From positions 1 through 61,526 of the forward strand of contig NZ_WBKM01000390.1 of the NCBI RefSeq assembly GCF_015714725.1: a stretch of 61,526 bases of DNA. Direction: 5' to 3'. Both the position numbers and the translations under genes were made by a program. The DNA comes from Nostoc sp. WHI (GTDB taxonomy: Bacteria > Cyanobacteriota > Cyanobacteriia > Cyanobacteriales > Nostocaceae). The notes beneath the pieces are model-generated. The model searched no databases, had not been told where the DNA came from, and saw only the letters and a program-made list of their open reading frames with translations. Positions 17,266 through 25,805 of this stretch are shown here, piece after piece. Within the stretch, counting starts at the first letter, position 1, and every line of letters begins with the position of its first letter.

Positions 17266-17567
17266 TATTTATTGCATAAATTCTCGAAACCTCACTTGAA
17301 ACCTGATTTACTAAGGTTTTAGCTTTAGTTTTACCCCACCCTAACCATCACTGCGATTAAGTAGGTAATTTTTGGGATTTAAGAAGAAATTTTATCGCTA
17401 ACCATCTTGATAAATCCTGTTTGAAATGGAATGAAACAGCCCTGGGGCTAGGGGGGATCTCAATACAACCATAGATTTTTCAAACAACCTCTTAAACTAA
17501 AGCAAAGTATGCAGGATTCGTTGTTAGAATACGACCAGTCCGCTCAATTAAACGAGATACACAGCTT
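17266..17567. other. Noncoding region before the frameshifted small gene
   Basis: About 300 bp with no convincing gene or site. It contains short pieces that resemble parts of neighbouring repeats (GGGGGGATCTCAATACAA near 17452). Confidence 0.4.
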
Positions 17568-17815
17568 ATGATTACTCAAATGATGGTTCAACCCTCATTC
17601 TGGGTAGATTCTGGAATAAAACTCAGTAAAATTAGGGACGTATATCTATTTAAATTTACTGAAGAATTGCAGTCTCGACTCGAAGAACTGTCACAGAATA
17701 AAAAAGCCGGATTGCTAACATCAGAGGAAGCTGCTGAATTGGCAGGCATACGGAACTGGATAGAATTTTTACCTTGCTCAATGCCAAAATTATCTCTGAT
17801 ATCAAGTTCGGTTGA
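17568..17815 (+). pseudogene. Frameshifted small gene, antitoxin-like cyanobacterial family
   Basis: The first part, from MITQMMVQPSFWVDSG through LFKFTEELQSRLEELSQNKK to LLTSEEAAELAGI, follows a small protein family I recall from Nostoc, in which ELAGI continues as SELDRIFTLLNAKI. Here the original frame goes on to unrelated residues up to 17900. Shifting by one base near 17750 gives ELDRIFTLLNAKIISDIKFG and a stop at 17815. A single-base loss at 17747-17753 explains both. The frame in the database sense (to 17900) would run into the hairpin at 17826-17884, which is further evidence that the long version is an artefact. Function is unknown. Confidence 0.6.
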
Positions 17816-17825
17816 ACACAAGTCA

Positions 17826-17884
17826 ATTGCGAAGGTCGTGAAGCAATCTCCAAACCCTTGCGATTGCTTCACGACCTTCGCAAT
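17826..17884. repeat. Perfect 23-bp inverted repeat
   Basis: ATTGCGAAGGTCGTGAAGCA(ATC) and its exact complement flank a 13-base loop. It follows the corrected stop of the frameshifted gene by 11 bases, so it can act as a terminator. Its perfection suggests a recently inserted palindromic repeat. Confidence 0.8.
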
Positions 17885-17980
17885 GACATATCACAAGTAA
17901 TTTACCGTACATGATATGAGTCATGGGGAATTTGCCAGACATAAATAATTAAGTAATAAACTAATATTTTTGCAATATGT

Positions 17981-19828
17981 TTATTGCTGAAGTTGTTCAA
18001 TTAGATCAATAATTTGTTGGTAATTCTGGATATTTCCTTCTTGATAATACAAGTCTGCGGATTTCTGGAAATCGGTAATTGCTCCTTGATAGTCTCCCAA
18101 ATTTTGGTGGACATCTGCCCGAAGGATGTAAGCTGAAGCCCAATTAGGCTGACGCTGTAAGGCTTGATTCAAGTCTGCAAGCGCTCCCTGCAAGTCTCCT
18201 ACCAAAGAACGACTACGACCCCGATTATACCAGTCTTCAGCAAAACTGGGATCGATCGCGATCGCCCGACTGTAATCTTTTATTGCCCCTTGATAATCTT
18301 TTAAAGCATAGCGAGCATTAGCGCGATCGCTGTAAAATGCAGCAGATTGGGGATTAATTTGCAAAGCTTGGGTGTAATCTGCGATCGCACTTTCATATTC
18401 TTCTAAAGCATAGCAGGTAGAACCCCGGTTATAATAAGCTTCAACTAAATCGGGATTAATTTGTAATGCTTTGTCGTAATCTGCAATCGCCCCGTGTTCA
18501 TCTCCTAAAAGACGACGAGTATTTCCCCGATTGCAATACGCTTGGGAAAAATCAGCAACAAGCTCTATGGCTTGAGTGTTATCATCAATTGCTCCCTGTA
18601 AATCTTGCAAAGCTTCACGGGCAATACCCCGACCATAATAAGCGGCGGCTAAGTTATCATTAATCTGCAATGCTCGATCATAATCTTTAATGGCTCCTTT
18701 ATGATCTCCTAAAGAACGACGAGCCGCCGCGCGATCGCAATATCCTTCAGCTAAGTTAGGATTGAGTTGTAATAGGCGATTGCTATCTTCAATTGCACCT
18801 TGATAATCTCCCAATCGGCGACGAGCATTTGCCCGAAAGCCGTATATTAAGGCTAGAGTCGGATTTTCTTGTAACGCTTGGTCATAATCTGCGATCGCTC
18901 CCTGATAGTCTTCAAGAGTACTACGGATAAGACCGCGTTCGCAATATGCCTGCACATCATCAGGATTCAGCCTCAGTGCTTCGTTAAAGTCTTCAATTGC
19001 TTCCTGATAGTTTTTGAGGTGAGAGAGAACAAGACCCCGATTATAGTATGCTCCGGCAAAGCTAGGATTGATTTTTAGGGCGTGGTTGTAATCTGCGATC
19101 GCACTTTCATAATCTGTTAAAGCATAGTGGGCATTACCTCGGTTATGATAAGCTTCAGCTAAGTTAGAATCTAACTTTAATGCTCGGTCATGATCAGCGA
19201 TCGCTTCCTCATAATTTCCTAAGATATGCTGAATATTGCCCCGATTGCTATAAGCTGCGGCAAAATGGGGATGCCATTGTAAAGCTTGCTGAAAATCTGC
19301 AATCGCTCCTTGGTAATCACCTTCCTCAAAACGAGCTACACCGCGATTATGATAAGCGTTGGCAATGTCAATATTGATATTATTAGCCAATTGGGTACTA
19401 TTTTCTATTGTTTGAATATAATCTGCGATCGCTTTGTCATAATCTTCCAAAGCAAAGTAGGCATTCCCCCGGCTGTGGTAAGATTGGGCTAAATTGGGAT
19501 CGATTTGTAATGCTTGATTATGGTCGGCGATCGCTTCTTCATAATCTCCTAAAAAGTAACGTGCATTAGCCCGGTTGCAGTAGGCTAAAGCAAAATTGGG
19601 ATTGATTTCTAGTGCGCGATTGAAGTTTGCGATCGCACTCCGATAATCTTTGAGTTGACCAGTTAAAATAAGCCCTAGATTATGGTAAGCTTCAGCAGAA
19701 TCAGGATTTATATTTATTGCTTGGGTGTAAGCTGCGTTCTCCTCTGGGGTTGCCGCAGGCATCGCTGCTTGATAGTCCCCTTGCAAATTGTTATTTAATC
19801 CTTCGTTAAAAAAATCTTCAGCATTCAT
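17981..19828 (-). CDS. Large tetratricopeptide-repeat (TPR) protein
   Basis: A 615-residue protein made almost wholly of about 16 TPR units with the pattern AxAYxNRGxxxxxLxDYxxAIADYxxAL-xINPxx (for example ALAYCNRANARYFLGDYEEA). No signal peptide, membrane segment or enzymatic domain is visible. TPR superhelices are protein-binding scaffolds, and the partner is not indicated by context. Only the short N-terminal cap (MNAEDFFNEGLNNNLQGDYQ) and the C-terminal tail (YQQIIDLIEQLQQ) lie outside the repeats. Repeat units are similar enough at DNA level for recombination to change their number. Confidence 0.85.
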   Translation of the reverse strand: MNAEDFFNEGLNNNLQGDYQAAMPAATPEENAAYTQAININPDSAEAYHNLGLILTGQLKDYRSAIANFNRALEINPNFALAYCNRANARYFLGDYEEAIADHNQALQIDPNLAQSYHSRGNAYFALEDYDKAIADYIQTIENSTQLANNINIDIANAYHNRGVARFEEGDYQGAIADFQQALQWHPHFAAAYSNRGNIQHILGNYEEAIADHDRALKLDSNLAEAYHNRGNAHYALTDYESAIADYNHALKINPSFAGAYYNRGLVLSHLKNYQEAIEDFNEALRLNPDDVQAYCERGLIRSTLEDYQGAIADYDQALQENPTLALIYGFRANARRRLGDYQGAIEDSNRLLQLNPNLAEGYCDRAAARRSLGDHKGAIKDYDRALQINDNLAAAYYGRGIAREALQDLQGAIDDNTQAIELVADFSQAYCNRGNTRRLLGDEHGAIADYDKALQINPDLVEAYYNRGSTCYALEEYESAIADYTQALQINPQSAAFYSDRANARYALKDYQGAIKDYSRAIAIDPSFAEDWYNRGRSRSLVGDLQGALADLNQALQRQPNWASAYILRADVHQNLGDYQGAITDFQKSADLYYQEGNIQNYQQIIDLIEQLQQ

Positions 19829-19936
19829 ATAATTTTTTTGGCTTTTGATATTTCCTTACCCTAAAACATCAGGATTATTAACGATATGTTTTCAAACTCA
19901 TTTCAATTATTATTATGACTGTTACTAGAATTTTTT

Positions 19937-20023
19937 GCTCAATCCCGCAAACGGGCTTCATTTATTTGAAAGTGTAAGAGCATCAATTGCGATGCTTCGC
20001 ATACGATAGTTTCAATCCCGCTA
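19937..20023 (-). CRISPR. Possible CRISPR remnant cut by an IS insertion
   Basis: On the minus strand 19972-19937 reads CTTTCAAATAAATGAAGCCC then GTTTGCGGGATTGAGC. It has a CCCG-TTTG-CGGG stem and a GGGATTGA tail like cyanobacterial CRISPR repeats. A second, cut copy ending CGGGATTGAAAC lies at 20009-20020, exactly 36 bases away, directly against the IS end at 20024. The spacer-sized stretch between them contains a GCATC...GATGC palindrome, which is unusual for a spacer, and no third repeat is found beyond the IS. Weak evidence. Confidence 0.35.
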
Positions 20024-21467
20024 CTAGAACACCGATTCAGTAATCAGGATGAAATAGCAGACTGCTCAGTAGTGTGAGTAAAAATTTTGGCAAGGACATG
20101 AAGATTGTGAACAACGGCAGTACGGCGAAGATCAAATAAATTTTTGCGAGAACCAACATAACGAGCTTGATCCCCCTGCCATCGACCCATGTGAGATAAG
20201 GAATGCTCAACAGCAACACGTTCTCGGAGCTTGGCACGACCAGTAGGCGTTAATTGACGTTGTTGTAGTTCCCGAAATAATGGTTCATCAGGATGAATCG
20301 AAACACTGCGCCCAGTTTTGGAAGTAGTACAGCGTTCTCTTACCGGGCAAGTTGCACAAATATTTTTTGGAAACTGAACTTTGCCACCAACGCTAAAAGG
20401 TAAAGTGACCCCATGCGGGCAGGAAATAGTGTGATTGTCCCAATCGAGGATAAAAGCAGTTTTGGTAAACCTCTTGCCGTTTTTGACCTGCCAAGCTTTA
20501 CAGTAAATAATTAGTTCTTCATCTCTGTTTTGAACTAAGGAACTACTGAGGTAAGCACGGTCAATGTGTAACTCAACCAACTTGACTTTCTGAGATTTCA
20601 AATCGATAGCAATTGCATCACCAACAGATGCTTCAGGGACATTTGCTCTTGTGATTCCCACGGCTCGAACCAGCCCGTTGTCTAAATCACGTAAGATATG
20701 ACGCTTATAACCATCAAATCGTTGGCTCTTACTTTTACGTCCATGCCTCATTTCATCATCTTCGATGGAGATGCGTCGTTCTTTTGCAACACCAGACAGT
20801 AGTTTGATCTCACCATGAGCATCGACTTCCACATCCTGTGCTTCAATCAGCCTTGCAGTTTCCAACGCCGAACGAACTTGAGGGTGGTCAATATTTTCGG
20901 GCTGTGCTTGTGCAAAAGTTTCAAATCGCTCTAAAGCGTCCAGTACAATTCCCAAAGCTAAATTTTTTTGGTCTGGGTCATCCCAATTTAAGTCTCTTCA
21001 ATTGCTTCGGCATCTGAGGCACCTGTATATGCTTGCAGGATGACTGCTAACGCCAACTGTGCTGGTGGTACTGGTGGATGTCCTTTTGGAGAATCTGCAT
21101 ACAACTTGCCCAGTTCTGCTTGAAATTCTTCATCAAATAATTGATGGCGATATTGCCGTAAGAACGTAAACAGCTTTGCTCGTTTAATTCGCTTAACGAT
21201 GCTTTGCTCTAATGCTGATAGTTCTATCGGTGGCTGCCATATCTGGGGTCGCATACGTAATTTCGCTGTTGGTAATGCACATTTATTACCTGAATTTACA
21301 TCAATTCGGGCTATGTCTCTCCTTGAGACTTTATTAAACATTCCTCAAAGCTTGTTTGTTGCTATAAGTATTGTCTGGTAAACGTTTTCTCTATTTTCTC
21401 TTCCATTATTTACTTCACTCTGGGTTGATTTTTCTTTTCTTCTGCGATTACTGAATCGGTGTTCTAG
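20024..21467. mobile_element. IS1182-family insertion sequence, defective
   Basis: The ends CTAGAACACCGATTCAGTAA(TC) at 20024-20045 and the exact complement at 21446-21467 are 22-bp inverted repeats enclosing 1444 bp with a broken IS1182-type transposase. The outermost CTAG may be a 4-bp target duplication, which would make the repeat 18 bp. Left and right flanks beyond this show no longer duplication. Confidence 0.8.
20044..21341 (-). pseudogene. IS1182-family transposase with internal deletion
   Basis: The N-terminal part (21341-20988) has the family start, including FTFLRQYRHQLFDEEFQAEL and QLALAVILQAYTGASDAEAI. It ends at a stop directly after EET. The rest (open from about 20990 to 20044) resumes with DLNWDDPDQKNLALGIVLDA and continues through the DDE region (VDAHGEIKLLSGVAKERRIS) to the zinc-type CATCPVRERC and VEHSLSHMGRWQGDQARY. 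About 130-150 residues between the two halves are missing and the join is out of frame, so no full transposase can be made. Confidence 0.8.
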
Positions 21468-21799
21468 GAAAGTTTACTGTTATATAGGAATCCTACTTGA
21501 ATCTTGCTCAGTATAATAGACTTCTTGCAAAAGTCCTTCTTTTCAACTTCTTCTTTGCGCCTTTGCGCCTTTGCGTGAGACAAAAAATTATTTATACAAG
21601 AGGTCTGCGCCAGATTTTCACCCAGCACTCTCAATACTCTTAGTTTACTATTTTTGACCTTGATTAACTCTCCTTTCCAATTCAGCCTCAGCCTCTTCAA
21701 TCGACATTCAGTAGAAGGATTTTAACTGCTCTGGCGTTGGCTCCATTTTATTCTACGGTTTTTGACGTTCCGTATTTTCTCATAACTCAATTATGATTG
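21468..21799. other. Noncoding region with a 7-bp repeat and gene debris
   Basis: CTTTGCGCCTTTGCGCCTTTGCG near 21544 is a short heptad tandem repeat common in Nostoc (also near 46646). On the minus strand from 21746, MEPTPEQLKSFY is followed by a stop and then MSIEEAEAELERRVNQG, which looks like a small gene broken by a nonsense mutation. No intact gene was identified. Confidence 0.4.
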
Positions 21800-24700
21800 C
21801 TATATCTTTGATACTAGCACAGTAGAAACAGGCACCATATAGTTCGCTTTCACAGGCTTAGTTGGTATAATCTCAACCTTCCAGTCTGAAGAATAATTAG
21901 ACAACTCATAGCCAACACTCTTAACATGAGCTAACATCAACTCATCCCTTTGATACCAAACTGCAAATATTCTCTCCCTGCCATCATATAGCGTCTCTAA
22001 ATCAATTTGATAAGCCTCATTTACCCGCTTCAGTTTCAAACCTAACAAATTTAACAATCGGCTGAGTATTTTTATCGCTGAAACCTGCTCTTTCTCGCCA
22101 ATTAAGTTAATCCCAAGCGCTCTTTTAATATGCTTGCTATGCTGAAAAGCAATATTTTTCAGCAATATCAAATCTGTATCACTTTCGGCAAATTCTCTTT
22201 CTGCTTCAATAAATTGAAGCATTCCCAAAGCTCTCATAGCTTCAACTTTCAGCGTATAAGTTTTTAAATCTGGTAGAAAAACTTTCCCTTCACCCCAAGA
22301 TAATTGCTGATGCCATTCTTGCTCATCTCTAACATGAAAATATTCGCTTTCGTGAGTTAGATAATAGTGAATTAAAAGTTGAGGATAGTATCCTTGGTCA
22401 TCCTGCAACTTCAGCCAAGGAGTAACTTCTACACCATATCTTTGTCTGATAACATATTTATTTATTTGGTTACGTTCTCCATCGGTCAAAGAATGCTTCA
22501 CTAATAGCTGCTCATGTTCTACATAATCGATATCTTTAGCATTAGCTACAGCCGTCGCTAATGTTAATTGATTTTGCTGCTTAATGTCTTTAATTTTGCG
22601 TTTAATTTCTTTAGCTTTTTGACGGCTTTGCGCCCAATCTTTTTGAACTTTGACAATTTCTAAAATTAACCTTCTCCGAGTTACTGAATCATCGATGTCA
22701 GTTGCCAAAAAGGCCAGACGTAAATCTCTGATAATATTATTATGAACCGCATTACTCCGCATCTGAATTTGATGCCCATCAGCAATCAAACCATCTTGCA
22801 TCGATTGACGGTAAAGGCGAATAGAAGCATTTACTCTTGCAGACAACTTCGCCCAAGTTCGCAAATGAATCGGGTCATGAACTAAAGGTAAATCTACATC
22901 TATTTTATGTAGTGGACTAAGCAAAGCTAAATTTTCTTTTTGATTTTCTTGATACCAATCAGATAGCAAGCGATAATTTGTACTACCACTACCAATTAAA
23001 CCAATACCTCGTTTAGCACACCAGACAACACGCGGCACATCGTCCCGCACCCTCGCTAATGCTTGTCTTGCTTCCGAGTCAGGAATTACCCCTTGAAAAA
23101 TGCCGTAAACTCGGTCGAAATGTTGGACATCAATACTAATTCCCGTACCAAGACTAGGGGTAACGAAAACGCCGTCATATTCAGATATTTTTTGATTAAT
23201 AGCTGCGATAAAATCAACCGCCGCATGACCAGGTGTGTTTGTAGTATGGCTACTAACTACCAGAGTTTTAGGAAATTGTCGCCGTAATTTTTGTAACCGT
23301 TCTTTCAGGTAACGTTCAATGGTTTCACAACTATAACGCCCAGCGCGACTATCGGTAGTAACGTAACATTTACGTCCAGCAAGTAAATCCAATTCCAGTT
23401 GATGAATTAGCGGCGTTGGGTTCGGCGAATCATAAAAAGTAACGTCCCAACCTTGCTGAGGTTTCCACTGGTTGAGAACTACCCAAGGTGTTAACTTAAT
23501 TCCTGCCAATCCCTGTAAATATTCTAGTGAAACATCTGATAAATCAGCATCTTGGGCAATTACTAACCCCCCAGTTGTTAAAACTGTAGAAATTAGTTGC
23601 TGAAATAACTTTAATATTTTTACACGCTTATGTTTACAAGTACTACTGTTTAATAGATGCCACAAAGATTGCTCTACTTCATCTAAAATTACTATTGCCC
23701 CGCGCCAATTTTCCGGGTTAAGTTTCCAAATAGAATCAACGCACAATCCAAGGGAGTGTTGAGGAGAGGGAGAGCGAAGAACGGGAGGAGCGGGGGTAAG
23801 TGTTTTCTCAATCCTTTTATCCCCATCTTCTTTATGTGTTCCCCATTGAATACCAATTTTCTCACACAAAAATCGTCCTAGTAAAATTCTGTGAGTAATT
23901 AATAAAACGGGTTGATTTCTAATTTTTGCTTGCTGAACAACGCTTTGCAATGCTGTAGTTTTCCCCGTTCCTTTCGCCGACTTTACTCCTACTAATCCAG
24001 AGGCGGGGAAAGGGATTTCACCTATATAAGGACGATTGAATGTGAGTGCAGCAGGAATGGTTAACTCGGTGTGGGGTTTAGTTTGAGCAAGATAAATTTC
24101 TAAATCAACGCTTTGGCGATAAACTCTATCGAAACTACTTGCACCTTTAGCAACGATAAACTCATCAACTCCTTTTTCTATTCCTGGAAGTTCGATAACT
24201 TTAACAGGGCAATTTTTTTGTTGGAATAAACAACCAAGTTGAGAAATGGCATTATTTATAGCAGCAATTTTCTTAGGTTGAGTTTCAAAATCAAAACAAA
24301 TATAAAAGCTACGCTTTGTAATCGCAAATGCCGCTAAATCTGGAGTCAGCTGACGACGGGTAACTTTGCCAAATTCATCTTTGACAACCCGATAACCACT
24401 GGTAATTCCGGGAATGGCAATAGCTGCATATCCTTGAGTCAACAGCGTTGCTGCTTTCTTCACACCCTCGCAGATGACGAGGGGGATATTCTGTTCCATC
24501 ACCCATTGCCAAAAGCCTCCAGCTTCCCCATCGGGCGTAATGGTGATATTGTCAGGCATGGCTAGATTGTAACGTTCAGCGACTTGCTGCCATATTTGCA
24601 GCGTCACTCGCAAACAAAACACCCGCGTTGGTGTGCTGGGGGGATGCTCGTATTTTATGGACTTGCCATTATCATTTTGTCGCGGTTGGCTTGGCTTAAA

Positions 24701-24967
24701 GCATCCCCACTCCATCATTTGCCAATTATTGAGGGGGTCTAGTCCAGAACACCACCAACCGCCTTCAGTGATATGAGCATAACGCTGTAACCAACTACTT
24801 TTCACCATTCCGCTATTGGTGCGAGGAAGCAGTTCAGAAATCAACAGGTACTCGTAGGCGGTTACGCCTTGGAGCGACCGAAAATTGAGATGCACTAGGT
24901 GTAAATCTATACCACTAATCTTGACTAATTCTTCAAGGTGTTGGGGGTGTAAATAGTGCAGATGCAT
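21800..24967 (-). CDS. CyRepA-like plasmid replication protein (DUF3854 plus helicase-type ATPase)
   Basis: A 1055-residue protein. Residues 160-230 hold a TOPRIM-like DUF3854 segment (PLVICEGVKKAATLLTQGYA, then FYICFDFE). Residues 327-338 are a Walker A motif (GVKSAKGTGKTT) and 425-432 a Walker B (IVILDEVE), followed by a helicase-type C-terminal lobe with a DxxQALARVRD arginine motif. This order is that of cyanobacterial plasmid replication initiators called CyRepA. No iterons, parA/parB or other plasmid gene is visible, and the window as a whole looks chromosomal, so it may mark an integrated plasmid or phage-plasmid, or be a chromosomal relative with another role. The ATG at 24967 has no strong ribosome site. 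Confidence 0.75.
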   Translation of the reverse strand: MHLHYLHPQHLEELVKISGIDLHLVHLNFRSLQGVTAYEYLLISELLPRTNSGMVKSSWLQRYAHITEGGWWCSGLDPLNNWQMMEWGCFKPSQPRQNDNGKSIKYEHPPSTPTRVFCLRVTLQIWQQVAERYNLAMPDNITITPDGEAGGFWQWVMEQNIPLVICEGVKKAATLLTQGYAAIAIPGITSGYRVVKDEFGKVTRRQLTPDLAAFAITKRSFYICFDFETQPKKIAAINNAISQLGCLFQQKNCPVKVIELPGIEKGVDEFIVAKGASSFDRVYRQSVDLEIYLAQTKPHTELTIPAALTFNRPYIGEIPFPASGLVGVKSAKGTGKTTALQSVVQQAKIRNQPVLLITHRILLGRFLCEKIGIQWGTHKEDGDKRIEKTLTPAPPVLRSPSPQHSLGLCVDSIWKLNPENWRGAIVILDEVEQSLWHLLNSSTCKHKRVKILKLFQQLISTVLTTGGLVIAQDADLSDVSLEYLQGLAGIKLTPWVVLNQWKPQQGWDVTFYDSPNPTPLIHQLELDLLAGRKCYVTTDSRAGRYSCETIERYLKERLQKLRRQFPKTLVVSSHTTNTPGHAAVDFIAAINQKISEYDGVFVTPSLGTGISIDVQHFDRVYGIFQGVIPDSEARQALARVRDDVPRVVWCAKRGIGLIGSGSTNYRLLSDWYQENQKENLALLSPLHKIDVDLPLVHDPIHLRTWAKLSARVNASIRLYRQSMQDGLIADGHQIQMRSNAVHNNIIRDLRLAFLATDIDDSVTRRRLILEIVKVQKDWAQSRQKAKEIKRKIKDIKQQNQLTLATAVANAKDIDYVEHEQLLVKHSLTDGERNQINKYVIRQRYGVEVTPWLKLQDDQGYYPQLLIHYYLTHESEYFHVRDEQEWHQQLSWGEGKVFLPDLKTYTLKVEAMRALGMLQFIEAEREFAESDTDLILLKNIAFQHSKHIKRALGINLIGEKEQVSAIKILSRLLNLLGLKLKRVNEAYQIDLETLYDGRERIFAVWYQRDELMLAHVKSVGYELSNYSSDWKVEIIPTKPVKANYMVPVSTVLVSKI

Positions 24968-25377
24968 AGGAAAAGCCCCGAAGGGAAGACAATGAGATTA
25001 AAACATTAACACGCATCTCCTAGTTCCTTATAAGCAATATTGCGAAGCTTTTATGATGCTTTTTTTACTACGTTCTAGGAGACACATCGGTTAAGGCTCT
25101 AGTGGGTTATTCTGCCTATTAGATCCCCGAAGTAATAATTTTGTATTGTGATATTTGTTCGCTATTAATTTTTATTTATCAGTAAATTTATGCGTTAAGG
25201 AATGCGATCGCTTGAGGAGTTGCAGCAGCGATCGCTATAGGGTAACATTTTACAAGACAAGCTTTATCAGGAATCGTAGATGCAGAGCATCTGTCAAACA
25301 TCACTTCTGGGATAAAAGCTTATCATTTGGATAGAGACTATGAGTTACACTGTTCAATAAAGATAGTGTCTGCAAGT
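24968..25377. other. Noncoding region between divergent genes
   Basis: About 410 bp. ATCTCCTAG (25015) and CTAGGAGA (25075) face each other at a distance of 60 bp and could form a cruciform, and there are two GCGATCGC sites near 25204 and 25229. No iteron set that would suggest a plasmid origin was seen. It must hold promoters for the CyRepA-like gene and the antitoxin. Confidence 0.35.
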
Positions 25378-25671
25378 ATGGATTCTCTCAAAGAAAAGAT
25401 TTTGGAAAAACTAGAAAGCCTTCCAGAAAATGCACAGCAGGAAGTTCTAGATTTTGTACGGTTTCTAGAGTGGCGAAAGGAGAATCGTCAAGAATCTCAG
25501 TTATCTATAGTCAGTGAAGAATTAGATGAAGAATCTGATGCGGGATGGCTAGAAAGCGACTTATCAAATTTAGGTAGCTATGAACCTTATGATTGGCAAC
25601 CCGGCGAACTAGATAAAGGTTTGCCTGTTAAGTATGTTCCTGGAATGGGAGTAGTCATTGTTGAGGAATGA
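25378..25671 (+). CDS. DUF2281-type antitoxin
   Basis: A 97-residue acidic protein beginning MDSLKEKILEKLESLPENAQ followed by QEVLDFVRFLEWR, the typical start of DUF2281/VapB-like antitoxins, with a strand-like C-terminus ending PVKYVPGMGVVIVEE. An in-frame extension upstream to 25327 has no good start, and the internal ATG at 25378 fits the family. Its stop overlaps the ATG of a MazF-type gene in ATGA, the coupling expected of a toxin-antitoxin operon. The toxin is truncated, so the antitoxin is an orphan at this locus. Confidence 0.8.
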   Translation: MDSLKEKILEKLESLPENAQQEVLDFVRFLEWRKENRQESQLSIVSEELDEESDAGWLESDLSNLGSYEPYDWQPGELDKGLPVKYVPGMGVVIVEE

Positions 25672-25790
25672 CTACTCGTTCTTTAAAGTTTGGGGATGTT
25701 GTAACAGCACGTTTTCCTCAACAAAACCCTCAAGGTCGTGAGCAAGAAGGTTATAGACCTGCAATTGTTTTTTGGTTTCCAAACCGTTAA
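25668..25790 (+). pseudogene. Truncated MazF/PemK-type toxin
   Basis: The ATG overlaps the antitoxin stop. The 40-residue product MTTRSLKFGDVVTARFPQQN and then GREQEGYRPAIVFWFPNR shows the MazF start: the GDVVxxxFP strand and the E/Q-x-x-x-RPAIV motif. It stops after PNR, whereas family members continue for another 70-90 residues. The DNA after the stop belongs to the end of the DUF262 gene on the other strand. The toxin is probably non-functional. Confidence 0.8.
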
Positions 25791-25805
25791 CTTGAGTATA
25801 TATTT

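Noticed and set aside
17128..17322. 64-codon frame encoding NSINDHP repeats
   Set aside because: It is produced by the 21-bp tandem repeat being free of stops in one frame. No ribosome site and no conserved flanks.
21464..21700. 78-codon minus-strand frame with SHAKAQRRKEE
   Set aside because: The segment is a translation of a common 7-bp DNA repeat (TTTGCGCC). It overlaps the IS end and the debris of another small gene.
24968..25377. Plasmid origin next to the CyRepA-like gene
   Set aside because: No iterons were found; only a distant 9-bp inverted repeat.
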